Below, piece by piece: positions 23,604 through 36,253 of a stretch of 64,000 nucleotides of DNA; within the stretch, counting starts at the first letter, position 1, and each line of letters begins with the position of its first letter. The stretch is taken from the NCBI GenBank assembly GCA_029582165.1, contig CM055889.1, positions 12,592,841-12,656,840 on the forward strand, read 5' to 3'. The position numbers and the translations under genes are program-made. Under the pieces are notes generated by a model. The model saw only the letters and a program-made list of their open reading frames with translations, searched no databases and had not been told where the DNA came from. This DNA is from Portulaca oleracea (taxonomy: Eukaryota; Streptophyta; Magnoliopsida; Caryophyllales; Portulacaceae).

Positions 23604-23870
23604 CTAATACATATTAAGAGTAATATCAACTATCTTAGAGAGTTTTCTATGGGTTCTTCCTAGGGAAAAGCTTATGTTTAGAACATCTTCAGTAATATGC
23701 TTCACCACAATGTCAGAACACCTAATTTTCTCGTGATGCATCATGCTGTTTCGTTCACCCCAAATGTGGTAGACGAAGGCATAGGAAATTGCATGTCTGA
23801 TGCTACTTTCCCTTCTGGACCAATATCCCCTCATGTGGTGGGAGACCCAATCCCTAAACATTGTTGGATT
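23604..23870 (-). pseudogene. L1-type LINE 3' fragment (post-RT linker)
   Basis: The minus-strand frame contains AFVYHIWGERNSMMHHEKIR, the usual HIW-x-ERN motif after the zf-RVT region in plant L1 ORF2. It is truncated on both sides and meets the Copia relic at about 23870-23880. Confidence 0.65.
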
Positions 23871-23875
23871 ACTAG

Positions 23876-24067
23876 GCAACAGGGCAGGGGCTTTACACAA
23901 AGACATGATATAGACTACTTTGACACCTATGCACTGGTGGCACGAACAACGACTATAAGAGTTTTAATAGCGTTAGCCACTATTTTTAAGCTTGAAATTC
24001 ACCAAATGGATGTTAAGACTGCTTTTCTAAATGGTGAATTAGAGGAAAAGGTGTACATGAGGCAACC
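23876..24067 (+). pseudogene. Copia relic A, reverse transcriptase part 1
   Basis: The frame reads GFTQRHDIDYFDTYALVA, then LEIHQMDVKTAFLNGELEE and VYMRQP, the N-terminal core of a Ty1/Copia reverse transcriptase including its first catalytic Asp. It is interrupted at the hAT target site (aggcaacc, 24060-24067) and resumes at 25370. Everything 5' of this point, including the 5' LTR, is missing. Confidence 0.85.
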
Positions 24068-25369
24068 AGGGGCGAAGCTATTAAGGATCAAGGGTGGTCA
24101 ATTGACCCCCTAGCTTTTTTGGAAAAAATAATTCAGTTTAGAGCTATTTTATAGTTGATAATAATATATATATATACTAATTTGTGGGAAATCTACACAA
24201 AACTGTTCACGTAGCCGTATGGTAAATCAACCGTAGGAGCACGCGCCTTTGTGCTCTGAGGTCAAGGGTTTGATTTTGCTGAACTGCAAATTGAGCGTTT
24301 TCCTTCTCTACATGCGAGCGCATGTTGATTGAGGTCAGAGTTTCAATTGAGCCTAAAGCCCAACTTTAGAAAATTTCTTTAAATCCTAATTTTTAATACA
24401 TCAGCTTGCTCTAGCCGTCTTGCTGCCTCTAGTTCTACCACGTCGCTAGTTCAATTTGCCCCTTCTGTGCGTAAATTGATCAAATATTTGAATTGAGGTA
24501 TGTTATTTTATAAGTTATTATGTTTAATTTATTAATTCTAGTTAAATTTTTCTTGAACAATTAATAAATTTATGAACTTTGTGATGAAATAGCATTCTAT
24601 GAATAGAACGATTCGGGTTCTCGGTTTTATTTTGTTCAGATATTCATAATTCAAACTATGTAGTTTATTTGTGATTCATTGATGACAAATTAAAATATTC
24701 TTGTGAGATGGTGATGCTGTTATTGTTTATTTTTTTTATTCTAATAATTTAATTTGTATTGAACAGTTAAAAAATTTGGGTATTTTGTGATGAAATAGCA
24801 ATATATTGAATAGAACGATTAGAGTTCTTAGTTTTATTTTGTTCAATTATTCATAATTCAAACTATGTAGTTTATTTGTTAGATTGATTGGTTACAAATT
24901 AAAATATTGTTATGAGATGGTTATTTCGTTATTGTTGATTGTTGATTTCTAATAATCAAATGTGAATATGCTTTACCGGATGTTTTGAATTTATAAAGTG
25001 AATTCATTTTTTTAATTGCTTGTCAGTTTGAAATGGAGAAATTTTTCAATAAGAGAGTGAAGACATCGCATGATTAAGGTTATGCAACACAAAATTCCCC
25101 GTTGCCTCAAGAAAGTACTCATTCATCATCTGACAATGAACCGCCCTCAGCCACTAGTCTCTCTTCTTCTAGGAGTGCTCGTGTTGATATAAAAACTCTT
25201 CCTGCAGACCCGGGTGAAAGAAAACCCCTGCCTTTGAATCCTTGCATGTCATTAAACTTTATGTTATTTGAATATGTTAATTTTTTTAGAATTTGGTCCA
25301 ATATAATTTATCTTTTTTAATAAATTTTATATTGACACCCCTGCCTTTGAATCCTGGCTTCGCCACTAG
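24068..25369 (+). mobile_element. Internally deleted hAT element, 1302 bp, 8-bp target duplication
   Basis: The ends are aggggcgaagct and ggcttcgccacta, the CAGGGGCGGA-type TIR common in plant hATs, flanked by the 8-bp duplication aggcaacc (24060-24067 and 25370-25377). Inside, a start region reads MEKFFNKRVKTSHD, then after a stop LPADPGERKPL, matching the N-terminus of TTF-type zinc-finger hAT transposases; the rest of the transposase is lost. The phrase cccctgcctttgaatcc occurs twice (about 25226 and 25338) and may mark the deletion junction. Confidence 0.85.
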
Positions 25370-25835
25370 AGGCAACCGGAAGGCTTTGTGGCTAAGGGAC
25401 AAGAAAAGAAAGTATGCAAACTAGTTAGATCTTTTAAAACAAGCTCCTAAACAATGGCATCAAAAGTTTGATGAAGTTGTGCTTTCTTTTAGCTTTGCAA
25501 TTAATGAATCTGATAAGGGTGTGTACTATAAGTTTGAGAATGGAAAATGAGTCATTATTTGCTTGTATATGTGGATGACATGTTGATTTTTGGTACTTAC
25601 ATGCAACAAGTTGAGAAAACCAGGAGTTTTCTCTCATCCAAGTTTTCCATGAAAGACATGGGTGAAGCAAATGTGATATTGGGCATTAAGATCATTAGAA
25701 ATAATGATGGTACTAGCCTTTCATAATCCCATTATGTCGAAAAGGTGTTGGAGAAGTTCAAATGTAAGAAACTCACTCCTGTTTCAACACCTTTCGATGC
25801 AAGCTTTCATTTGATCAAAAATTAAGAAAGAGGCA
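25370..25835 (+). pseudogene. Copia relic A, reverse transcriptase part 2
   Basis: Resumes at PEGFVAKGQEKKVCKLVRS, with the following YGLK region deleted, then YLLVYVDDM-like residues around 25560 (LYVDDMLIFG), FSMKDMGEANVILGIKI and SHYVEKVLEKFKCK. It contains stops and a frame shift. It ends at AGGCA (25831-25835), the target duplication of the Athila element. Confidence 0.85.
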
Positions 25836-27291
25836 TGATACGCCGCAAGTGCACGGGTGTACGTGTAGCAAATATCAAGGTCGATCCCACAGGGACTTTG
25901 CTAACTACACACTTAACTAGCTTCCTATGTGATTGCTAAATCGGTCGGGTTTTTTTGATTGAGATTAACTATTTCTATTTCTAATCACTAAAAAGGGCAA
26001 AACAAACAAATATTCACACAATTTACTTGGATTAATCAATATGAGAAAAGCGTTCAGGGGATAAAACCTAAGTAACTCTATGAATCAAACAAGTGGATTG
26101 AACATGTATGTCACTAATTTGGTACATTTTAGGGTCGATAATTGCATAATGTATTCCGTAGCGAGCTTTTGGCAATGAAACGGATTGCTTAGAAAAATTG
26201 ATCTATTGGACTCTTTATTGTGTCAATTTTATCTAAGTTAAATATCAAATTATCCAATGACCCCTAGTTACAAAGTCTTATATCTCTAGTTCACTTCATA
26301 AACTAGTTTAATCCTAAGGGTTCCGATTATCGAATTTCTCCGTTCGGTACTTCATTCAACAATCTAATTCCATATTCTTGATGGCCAGTCAAAAACAATG
26401 ACAAACATAATCAAAGGTTAAATAAAATGCATTCAAACTAGATAAACAAACTTGTTCAATCCAACAAAACTTAATCCATAAGAGAAACTAATAAGGGTTT
26501 ATCCCCTAAACTTATGAAACTACTCATTACTCATGTTCGATTCACTAAGCATAACAAATTCTACTCAAGAGAAAGCATGGAAACTATAAGAAAGAGAAAT
26601 AAACTGAGTTGGATTTCAATCCTTGCTTGAATGTCGATCCGCGGGGACTTTTGCTCCTCCACTTCTCTCCAATTCTTGAGAACCAATCTTCCAAAACTCA
26701 ACCAATCTCTCTATCTTCACAATGGATGAATGTGGATGGAAATATGGATGAAAGGATGGATGAATATGATGATGAGGATGATGATGAGTAGGAGTCAATG
26801 CCAGCAAAAACCACCGGATACATCAATTATATAGCATTAAGAGCAACCGAAACGCTATTTTTGCATTAAACAGAGGCAACACGGGTGGTTCCAGATCAAC
26901 ACAGACCGTGCTAGGGTCAACACGGGTCGTGTTGAACTGACACGGACCGTGTTGGTCACTGGAATCAAATTCTGGACTTTCTGGAGGCTGAAACGACCCG
27001 TTTTGGGTCTTTTCTCACCCGTGTTGGTATCTTCCGGTATCCAATGTGTTCTTGGGCTTGAGCTTGGACCTTGGGTGGATTTATTCTTCAATTGTGATCC
27101 TCTTGGACTCCATACACTTGATTTTAAGCTTGATTTCTTCACTTAAACACCAATTTCCTACAAAATTATACCAAACTCCAACCAAGCATTAAATAGAGAA
27201 TTCAAGTATAAAAATAATACATTCATATTAATAATTACTCAAATTAGCTCTAAATTACCCAAGATCACATATATATAAAATACACTTATCA
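25836..27291 (-). repeat. Athila element 3' LTR
   Basis: 1456 bp, starting tgatacgccgcaagtgcacg and ending tacacttatca. It contains short palindromes of the type tcaacacgggtcgtgttga (26917-26935) and acacggaccgtgt (about 26940). Confidence 0.93.
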
Positions 27292-27306
27292 AATCCCCCC
27301 ATGCTT
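27292..27306 (-). promoter_or_regulatory. Polypurine tract of the Athila element
   Basis: The plus strand aatccccccatgctt is aagcatggggggatt on the sense strand, directly upstream of the 3' LTR. This is the primer position for second-strand synthesis. Confidence 0.8.
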
Positions 27307-29268
27307 ACACCTTGCTTGTCCCTAAGCAAGGCTAATACTCACAAACAAAATGGAAAACAATGAAAAGAACGAAAATAAAAAATAAACGGGACAAAATGAC
27401 TCAAATCAAAAGGAAAAAGTTTCAAGGTAAAATTGAAAATTTATTTACAAATCTCCTCAGGAAAGCATCGATAAGACATTCAATTAATCCAACTTAATCA
27501 AGCATAGCCCAAGTATGAACGAAAGTCTATATACAAGAGAAAATGAAACCATAAAAAGAATTACAAAAACCATACCTATCAAGATCAAACTAATCACCCT
27601 CCTGAAACAAGCAAGCACACAATAATGGATGAAACTAGGAAATTGAGAGCAACCTCACTTTAGGAAATGTGGAAACACTCCTCTCATGTGTTTGAAAAGT
27701 AATATTCAACAAAGGTGCACTCAATACTCATCGCATAACAACACTCTACCATAAGCTTGCAAATAATCTCAATTCTCTACCACTAAAATGCAAGGTACTA
27801 ATGATAATCAAGAGGACTTTTAAAAGGGTTGTAATGGGGTTAAGGCTAAGGGTAAGGAGTGGAAATATATTTGGGAAAGTGGTGCTAAAAGCCAAAGCTA
27901 GGAGCATAAACCTCACCAAATTTACACAATTAAGAACTCTCACACCTTATATTCACAATAGAACACCCCAAAATCAAGTAGAAATTGCCTCAACTCAAAG
28001 AAAAATAATCTTTCAAACTACTAAACACACTCTCTCTTTTTTTTCTTCATTTTTTTTTCTGATTTTTTTACTATTTTTCTTTCTTTTTTTTTCTTTTTTT
28101 TCACTCTTTTTTCCTTTTCAATTCATAATCAAAGATATATACACTAACAAGGCAAACTTCCAACTCAACCCATATCAAACTATAATAGGGAGCAATCTCA
28201 AGATTTTCAACTTCATAACATCCCCAACAAAACCAAACCACATAATTCACCACAATCAACCCAACTTTCGCACTCTAACACTCCAAGCAATGGCTTAAGG
28301 GTAAGAAATTATATATACGGCCATGGCTAATTATATAGGTAATCAAAAGAAAGAGTGATACAAGGCTAAAAGAGGGGTTAAAGGGGGATATTCACAAATA
28401 AAGGGTGGCTATTTGCCTTTGTAGCTAAAATATATACAAAAGAATTCCTCTATCACATTATCAATGCACAAGCAAAACTGCAGTTTCAAAGAGATACATC
28501 GCAAGTTCTAGAGAATGAAAGCTATGGATGAGTCACACATGGGAAATATGAGACTAATAAAAATGATTAGTCATTTAAGGCTTTGTGGTCTCACGGGTAA
28601 AAGCTCTCAAATAAACCTAGTTCAAATAGATGTGTATGTGCTAAACTCATTCCAAAAGATCTCAAAAGAGCAATCAATCTTCACTATCAAAGTACAATTC
28701 TAAACTTTCTATGTTTTCACAACTCTTTTCAAAACTTTAATTCACAAAAGGGCTATACAAGACTAAATCAAATCAAAAGAAAACGTATCTAGCTTTAATT
28801 CATCACCGGAGAATTTTATTCACTAAGCTTAACCTATCCTAATTTTTTTAATTTTCTGATTTTTCTGGTTTTTTTTCTCAAAAACTAAAATCAAAAGTCA
28901 AATGAAAAACTAGAAAAGAAGGAACTAAAAACTAAGAAAAAGAAACAAAATAAAATCTAATATGATACTAACTAATGCAATTCTAAGTGGATGCAAAATA
29001 TTTACAATGATGGCTAAAAATTAGAAAAATCAAAAAGGAAAACTAAACTAAACTAAAGAAAACTAAAGAAACAAAACTAAACCTAAAACTAAAATAAAAA
29101 CTAGCAAACTAAAAGAAAACAAAAAAATTAAAAATAAACAACAATAAAATCATATACACAAAGATGAGGACTCAAAATTTTCAAATTAAACCCCCCATGC
29201 TTGGACAAAGCATTGTCCTCAATGCATGAGTCAAGAAGAAACGAGCATGAGGGGTAAAAACAAGTCAA
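27307..29268 (-). other. Athila non-coding region between the ATHILA-type ORF and the 3' LTR
   Basis: About 2 kb of A-rich DNA with homopolymer tracts (for example near 28030-28110). No supported gene; frames such as 27801-28298 are low complexity. Confidence 0.6.
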
Positions 29269-30624
29269 TCACTGCGGTGGTGGAGGAGGAGGTGGGTAAG
29301 GATATTGGGGAGGGTAGTTCAACTGCCAATCGCGCATCGCTTGCATCATCTCAAACATGCGAGCTTGTTCGGCAGCTTGGGCGGCATTGGCTTGGTCAAG
29401 AAGGTCGAGCCTCTCAAAAAGCTGAGTTTGGTTTTGTAAAATTTGGTTCGAAGTGGTTCGAAAATAACCAAACTCATTTTCACAATAAGTGCGAAGAGAG
29501 GCATGGTCCGCACGCAAAGAATTAAAATTATCTTGGAAATCAAAAGCAGCGGCGGGACCTTCATCATCATCCCCACCATCCTCGTGATGAGGAGGCGAAG
29601 GAACTTGGGCGGGAATAGGGTTAGGTTGAGGGATGGGCGCGTTAGGAAGAAAAAGAATGTTCGGGAGCTCTTGAATGGTAAGGTTCGGATGAGGAAGCCT
29701 CATCAACTCATTGTTAGGATACACCCACCAGACTTCTTCCCCTCTTAACTTGCACATTTTCATGTCTCTAATAGCCCGACCATCTAAAGTCATTGGGCCC
29801 TCTACCCTATCTCGCTCGTGACGAGCAGGATCCCATCCAAAGTGCCTAGCCAAAATTGTGAGCAACCCACCAACAACAATATCACCTTTTGTATGGGATG
29901 TGATGCGGGCTAAATGTGTGGCAAAAAGAGCGGCTGGGTTAACCTCGGGTCGTGCATAATACATACCCCATACCGTGTAAAATTCAGCTTGAGCCGCAAC
30001 ATTCATACTATCCCCCCGACCAAATAACCCACAAGCAAGGATGCGCTGCGTGTACCGGAACACGGGGTTCCGGATGTGCGTGCACTTAGACCTACTCGGG
30101 TGGTAGTCATTCCTAGTTGTGGTAAACTATCAAAATTCATTGGCGTTCCATTCAGCTAAAGGGGGCACATCTCGTGTGGCGACACCTTGGACAACTGGTA
30201 AACGAAAGATCTCGGCAAATTGGGCGAGAGTCAATCGATGTTCCTCTTCATCTATACTAAAAGAAATCCTACCCTCTTGTGTTCTAAGATTTACATCAAA
30301 GGTGCTAAGCACCTCTAGGGTAAGGTTCCGATAGGTGGGCTCTTTCATCCTTGCAAAATCTAACATCCCCTTCCGATTTAAAAGCCATTCTACATCATCT
30401 AGCATGCCAGTGGTTTGCAAAAACGGCTCATTCATGTAACGAGTAGGGATTATGTTTCGCTTAGACAAAGCAAGGTAACGCTCGAATTGTACACCTTCTA
30501 AATTAAAAGGGTTATTACCTCGCGTTTGCCGGGAGGACGAACCCGCCTTGCCCTTGCCTTTGTCTCCGTTGTCCCCTTTTCGCTTCTTTGATGCTTGCTC
30601 CTCACCACGCGAAGTCCTGACCAT
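29269..30624 (-). pseudogene. ATHILA-type additional ORF with two consecutive in-frame stops
   Basis: One frame of about 450 codons runs from 30624 to 29269 and is interrupted only by adjacent TGA and TAG codons at 30127-30132. The N-terminal part has a basic start (SKKRKGDNGDKGKGKAG), then IPTRYMNEPFL, TYRNLTLEVLSTF and FAEIFRLPV, matching the ATHILA ORF-1 family. The second part has RYTQRILACGLFGRGDS, GDIVVGGLL and a Pro-rich C-terminus ending in a run of Pro. Its role in Athila elements is unclear; it has been called envelope-like in related elements, but I see no obvious membrane segment here. Confidence 0.75.
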
Positions 30625-30639
30625 TTTTTATACAAAATA

Positions 30640-32160
30640 TACAAGCTAAAAAGTTAGTAATATGCAAGGGTAACAAAAGAAAAACTAAGCAAAACTAAGA
30701 AACCTTAAACCTAAACTAATCCTAAACTAATGTACTTAAGACTCAAATCAAACTAAATTCTAAGGTTTATTTTTTTTGGTGTTTTTAAGACCTTTAAACT
30801 CTTAAACACTACTAATTAAACTAAGCTAGACTACACTAGGCACTTAACATATACATAAACATATACAAGAAGTTAAGCAAGCTAGTTAATCCAACACTTC
30901 AACATATACAACATTATACAACACTAAAACACCCAAAATTAAAGACTAAACTAAGGTAAACTAACTAAACTAGGTTAAGATCTTAACAACTAAAGTAAAC
31001 TAAAATTAGAAAACAAAAGCCAAAATAAACTAATACTAATGTAAACAACTAACTTAAGATAAGAAAACAACTAATTTACACACTAAAACAGAAAATCAAA
31101 ACTAAAAGAAGCAAAAGTAACAAACTAAGAAAAAGAAATAAATAAAAACAAAGAAGCAACATTTATACAAGAAAATCACACTTCAAAAAGCTTGAAACAT
31201 AACAATGGTGGACAACAATGAAGAGTATACACAAAAATTAAAACTAAAAACGAAAATATAAAACGAAAATAAACTAAATAAAACAAAGAAATTAGAAAAA
31301 CCAAACCTTTATACACATGAAGGAGAAGAAAAGAGCTTGAAGGAAGATGAAAATGGAGGGTTTTGGTTATGGAGGTGGAATGGGGTGAAAAAGGAGTGAA
31401 AGGAATGAGGATGAAATTGGTGGGATCTGAAAGAGGAAGGAAAAAGATGAAGAATGGAAGAAAAATGGAGTGATTTGGGTGAGAATTGAGGGAGATGGAG
31501 CAAAAAGATGGATGGAGGAAGAAGGTTATGGGTATGGAGGTTGAGGGAGATGGAAGAAGAAGAATGAGTGAGAGAGGGAGTAGGCTACACGAGTGAAATG
31601 GGGCCAAAACGGACGTATAAAAAGAATTGGAAAAAACAGGGCATCAAAACGGGCTGAAAAACCCGTGTTGCTGAGAATCGGGGGTCAACACTGGTCGTGT
31701 TGATCCAACACGGTCCGTGTTGACCCGTGTTCAAAAATTTCTCCTCTCTAGACGGCAACACGGATCGTGCCAGGTTCAGCACGACCCGTGTTGGACCTGT
31801 TCTTCGCCTGCTTCGCCTAGGTTCGACTCCTCTTGGCATCTCTTTCCCCTTTTTTTTCTCTCTTTTTTTTCTTTTTTTTCTCTTCATTCACTCAACCTCA
31901 TCTTTTTTTGTTTTTCTTTTTTTCCTCACTCACTCTTAATCTCGTTTTTTTTATTTTCAAACTCTATTTCGCTCTCCTCTTTTTTTTCTTTTCAAATTTT
32001 CAGTTTTTTTTTTCTAAAACTAATACCTCAAAAAGAAAAATAAAATATAAACCTTAGAAAAATCCTAGAAAAAGAAGGAAAAATTTAGAAAAATCAAAAT
32101 AAAAGGAAGAAAAATAAGGAAAAATTATAGAAAATCCTAAAAAATGAAAATAAAATCGAA
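30640..32160 (-). other. Athila non-coding region between pol and the ATHILA-type ORF
   Basis: A/T-rich DNA with Ser/Phe-rich artefact frames. Around 31662-31800 it contains the same kind of short palindromes as the LTR (for example caacacggtccgtgttg at 31706-31722). Confidence 0.6.
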
Positions 32161-32222
32161 AAAAGCTTGGGTTGCCTCCCAAGAAGCGCTTGTTTATTGT
32201 CCTAAGCTAGACATAGTACCTC

Positions 32223-34487
32223 TTAAACCACACTGGGGGTAGTTAGGGCGATGTTACCTCCTTGTTCTATAAATTGACCAACAAAATAGGGCTTAAGTCT
32301 TTGCCCATTGACCTTAAATGCGTCCTTTTGCTCATCCCAAACCTCCACCGCACCATGGGGAAAAACTTTCAACACCCGGAAAGGACCCGACCAACGGGAC
32401 TTCAACTTACCCGGAAAAAGTTTTAACCTAGAGTTAAAGAGAAGAACCATATCTCCTTCGGCAAACCTCTTCTTCATGATGTGCTTATCATGCCAATGCT
32501 TTGTTCTCTCCTTGTAAATCCGGGAACTCTCATAAGCCTCCAATCTCAACTCATCCAATTCGTGAAGTTGCAACATTCTTCTTTCTCCCACCAACTTTTG
32601 ATCAAAGTTAAGGGTTTGGATGGCCCAATATGCCTTGTGCTCCATCTCAACCGGCAAATGACATGACTTTCCGAAGACTAACCGGTATGGAGTAGTGCCC
32701 AAAGGTGTCTTGAATGCGGTCCGGTAAGCCCATAATGTGTCATCAAGCTTGAGTGACCAATCCTTCCTCGATCTACTAACCGTCTTCTCCAAGATACTCT
32801 TCACCTCCCGGTTGGAAAGCTCAACTTGGCCACTAGTTTGGGGGTGATAAGGAGTAGCGACCTTATGTGTAACCCCATACTTAGCCAAAAGAGCATCTAA
32901 GGGCTTGTTGCAAAAGTGAGTGCCATTGTCACTCAATAAAGCCCTTGGAGTTCCAAACCTTATGAAAATATTCTTCTTGAGGAACTTGATCACCACCTTG
33001 GAGTCATTAGTAGGGGTAGCAACGGCCTCCACCCACTTAGAAACATAATCTACCGCAACCAAGATGTAGAGATTGTTATGGGAAGGGGGAAAGGGACCCA
33101 TGAAGTCAATCCCCCACACATCAAATAGCTCCACTTCTAAAATACCCTTTTGAGGCATCTCGTTCCGCTTTGAAATACTCCCCGTCCTTTGGCACTTATC
33201 ACATGAAAGTACAAAATTCCTTGTATTTTTGGATAGGGTTGGCCAATAGAATCCAGCTTGTAGTACCTTGGCAATGGTCTTGTCCGTGCTAAAATGGCCG
33301 CCACATGTTGTTGAATGGCAATGGTGAAGCACACTGCGCACCTCATCTTCCGGTAAGCACCTTCTATAAACCCCATCACCCCATAGCTTGTAGAGGAGGG
33401 GATCCTCCCACACGTATCTCTTCACATCCGAGAAGAACTTCTTCCTTTGTTGGTATGATATATCCGGGGGCAAAGCACCACACACAATGTAGTTCACAAA
33501 ATCCGCATACCAAGGAGTGACTTGATGGGCAAGAGCGAAGAGTTGCTCATGGGGGAAAGAGTCATCGATCGGGAGATCATCATCACCATTAGGGGTCTCA
33601 AATTGCAACCTAGAAAGGTGGTCCGCCACAACATTTTGCAAACCGGGTTTGTCACGGATCTCAATATCGAACTCTTGGAGCAACAAAACCCATCGAATGT
33701 GTCGGGGCTTCGAATCTGCCTTCGCCATGAGATGTCGAATCGCTGCATGATCCGTGTAGACAATCACCTTCGAATTGATGAGATAGGAACGGAACTTGTC
33801 TAAAGCAAAGACTACCGCCAAAAATTCCTTCTCGGTGGTAGCATAGTTGACTTGGGCCCCATCCAACGTTCTACTAGCATAGTAGATAACATAGGGCTTG
33901 TTGTCCTTCCTTTTCCCCAAAACAGCCCCTATCGCATAGTCACTTGCATCACACATTACTTCGAAGGGTAAGGACCAATCCGGAGCTTGAACTATAGGGG
34001 CGGTAACCAAAGCTTTCTTTAACCTGTCAAAAGCACTCAAACACTCCTCATTAAATGCAAAGGGCACATCCTTGATGAGCAAATAATTGAGAGGCTTTGC
34101 AATTTTAGAAAAATCTTTTATGAACCGCCAGTAAAAACCAACGTGTCCAAGAAAACTCCTTACACTTTTTACCGAAGTAGGTGGTGGCAATTTTTCAATC
34201 ACCTCCACCTTTGCTCTATCAACTTCAATGCCTTTAGAAGAAATCACATGACCTAGCACAACTCCTTCTTGTACCATAAAATGACATTTTTCCCAATTTA
34301 AAACCAAATTGACATCTTCACATCTTTTTAGCACTTTTGTAAGATTATGTAAACAATGATCAAATGAAGTGCCATAAACAGAGAAGTCATCCATAAAAAC
34401 CTCCATAATGTCCTCTATAAATTCAGAGAAAATGACCATCATGCATCTTTGAAAAGTAGCGGGTGCATTACACAACCCGAAAGGCAT
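32223..34487 (-). CDS. Athila pol: RT C-terminal part, RNase H and integrase
   Basis: A 754-residue open frame. In order: [16 protein letters not shown] and the catalytic FMDDFSVYG of Ty3/Gypsy RT; RNase H with [30 protein letters not shown] and TDHAAIRHL; integrase zinc finger ([16 protein letters not shown]); integrase core with [19 protein letters not shown] and [10 protein letters not shown] supplying D, D and E; and a C-terminal [17 protein letters not shown] domain. It would copy and insert the element. The start shown is only the first Met after a frameshift; the true upstream part is the next entry. Confidence 0.9.
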   Translation of the reverse strand: MPFGLCNAPATFQRCMMVIFSEFIEDIMEVFMDDFSVYGTSFDHCLHNLTKVLKRCEDVNLVLNWEKCHFMVQEGVVLGHVISSKGIEVDRAKVEVIEKLPPPTSVKSVRSFLGHVGFYWRFIKDFSKIAKPLNYLLIKDVPFAFNEECLSAFDRLKKALVTAPIVQAPDWSLPFEVMCDASDYAIGAVLGKRKDNKPYVIYYASRTLDGAQVNYATTEKEFLAVVFALDKFRSYLINSKVIVYTDHAAIRHLMAKADSKPRHIRWVLLLQEFDIEIRDKPGLQNVVADHLSRLQFETPNGDDDLPIDDSFPHEQLFALAHQVTPWYADFVNYIVCGALPPDISYQQRKKFFSDVKRYVWEDPLLYKLWGDGVYRRCLPEDEVRSVLHHCHSTTCGGHFSTDKTIAKVLQAGFYWPTLSKNTRNFVLSCDKCQRTGSISKRNEMPQKGILEVELFDVWGIDFMGPFPPSHNNLYILVAVDYVSKWVEAVATPTNDSKVVIKFLKKNIFIRFGTPRALLSDNGTHFCNKPLDALLAKYGVTHKVATPYHPQTSGQVELSNREVKSILEKTVSRSRKDWSLKLDDTLWAYRTAFKTPLGTTPYRLVFGKSCHLPVEMEHKAYWAIQTLNFDQKLVGERRMLQLHELDELRLEAYESSRIYKERTKHWHDKHIMKKRFAEGDMVLLFNSRLKLFPGKLKSRWSGPFRVLKVFPHGAVEVWDEQKDAFKVNGQRLKPYFVGQFIEQGGNIALTTPSVV

Positions 34488-34489
34488 TC

Positions 34490-35153
34490 TCCTATATGCA
34501 AATGTTCCATAAGGACACGTGAAGGTGGTTTTTCTTGGTCATTGGGGTGAATAGGGATTTGGAAAAACCCCGAATATCCATCAAGATAACAAAAATAGGA
34601 GTTTTTAGCAAGTCTCTCAAGCATTTGGTCAACAAATGTGAGTGGAAAATGGTCTTTTCGGGTGGCTTTATTCAATTTCCTATAATCAATACACATGCGC
34701 CAACCCGTGACAGTTCTAGTGGGAATTAATTCATTTTTCTCATTTTTAACCACTGTCATCCCCCCTTTCTTAGGCACAACATGAACCGGACTCACCCACT
34801 CACTATCGGAGATAGGGTAGATTATTCCGGCTTTCAACAACTTCAAGACCTCTTTCTTAACAACCTCTTTCATATTAGGGTTAAGTCTCCTTTGGTGCTC
34901 TCTAGAAGGTTTAAAATTATCCTCCATGAGGATGCGATGCATGCAAAATGAAGGATGAATACCCCTAAGGTCATCTATAGTGTATCCTATGGCCTTTTTA
35001 TGCAATCTCAAAACTTCTAACAAAGAAGAAATTTCAGATTCACTCAAATTCGCATTCACAATCACAGGATATGTAGAATTTGGGCCAAGGAACTCATACC
35101 GCAATGAAGAAGGTAGAGGTTTCATTTCAACTTCGGGAGCTTCCTTCTCAACC
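34490..35153 (-). pseudogene. Athila pol: RT N-terminal part, frameshifted from the rest
   Basis: The frame holds GIHPSFCMHRI, WVSPVHVVPKKGG, GWRMCIDYRKLNKAT and YLDGYSGFFQIPI, the N-terminal RT motifs. The shift to the following frame lies in a homopolymer-rich stretch at about 34524-34537 and is consistent with loss of one base. The 5' end meets the inversion breakpoint (35154-35167). Confidence 0.85.
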
Positions 35154-35167
35154 CCCTCATCAACTTG

Positions 35168-36253
35168 GTGAAGGCCTCACCTTTCTATGGCCTTCCTAAT
35201 GAAGACCCCAACCGGCATCTCCGCATCTTTCGGCAAGCTTGTGAGACGTTCAAGGCGAATGGAGCGACGGAGGACGCAATCAAACTCCGACTTTTCCCCT
35301 TCTCACTAGAAGGGAAGGCTTGGGAATGGTTGGATTTCCTACCGGCGACTACCCCCTTCACTACCTTTGACCAATTTGCTAGTGCATTCGTGGCGAAATA
35401 CTTTCCACCTAGCAAGTTGACAAGCTTACGGAACCAAATTTCCACATTCGCACAAGAACCGGGAGAGAGCTTCTATGATACGTGGGAGAGGTTCACGGAC
35501 CTCTTGAGGCAATGCCCCCAACATGGTTTCGAACCATGGGTGCCAATTCAAGCATTCTATAACGGAGTGGATGACAATTTGAGGGCCAACATCTTGGCAG
35601 CGGCGGGAGATGATATCATGAGCAAGATTGTGGAAGAGCTCCATGAACTCATCGAGCAAATGTCTTTGAATAGCTACCAATGGTCTAAACCCCGTTCCGC
35701 ACGAACGGGAGGTAAGTATGAGGTAGATGCTATCACTCTTTTATCCGCAAAATTAGATGCTATAACTGAGAAGATGGATAAAATGAATGTAAATGCTACC
35801 CCTCCCCCTCAAGTTCAATGTGCTTCTTGTCATTCGAACGAGCATGAGACTTTGTTTTGTCCTAACGGGATGGGTAGTGGAGATCCTAATGAACAAGCCA
35901 ATTATATTGGAAACCCGAATGCTTACCACCCCGGTTTGAGAAATCACCCGAATTTTTCTTACCGAAATAATAACCACTGGGGTGCCCAACAAGGACAAGG
36001 ACAAAGACCTCACCAAGGACAAGGACAATCTTCATCTCCAGACCTAAAGAACGTAGAAGCCATGTTAGGAACCCTCATTCAATCCCAACAAAGGCAATTT
36101 GAGCACCAAAAGAGGCAAGACGAGGTTATAAAAGCTTTGGCCACTAGAGTAGAATTGTTGGCTACCCATAACCATATGCTTGAAACTCAACTCGCCACCC
36201 AAGCTAGTGCTTCTTCCCCTCCGGATCACTTCTGGACAACTGTCCTAACCTAA
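35168..36253 (+). pseudogene. Athila gag, inverted relative to pol
   Basis: On the plus strand, opposite to pol of the same element, the frame reads VKASPFYGLPNEDPNRHL, LRLFPFSLEGKAWEWLDFLP, FVAKYFPPSKLTSLRNQI and ESFYDTWERFTDLLRQCP, the Retrotrans_gag pattern. A zinc-knuckle-like stretch (CASCHSNEHETLFCP) and a Gln/Gly-rich tail follow. It lacks its own N-terminus, which lies on the minus strand at about 37394-37673. A frame change near 36230-36260 separates it from protease. Confidence 0.88.

Noticed and set aside
27801..28298. 165-residue plus-strand frame with a Phe-rich stretch
   Set aside because: Antisense to the element and built on poly-T tracts in the Athila non-coding region.
31176..31607. 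143-residue Ser/Phe-rich frame with hydrophobic stretches
   Set aside because: Low-complexity sequence in the Athila non-coding region, with no domain or conserved start.
33494..33803. Plus- and minus-strand frames overlapping the Athila integrase region
   Set aside because: Shadows of the true pol frame in other phases.
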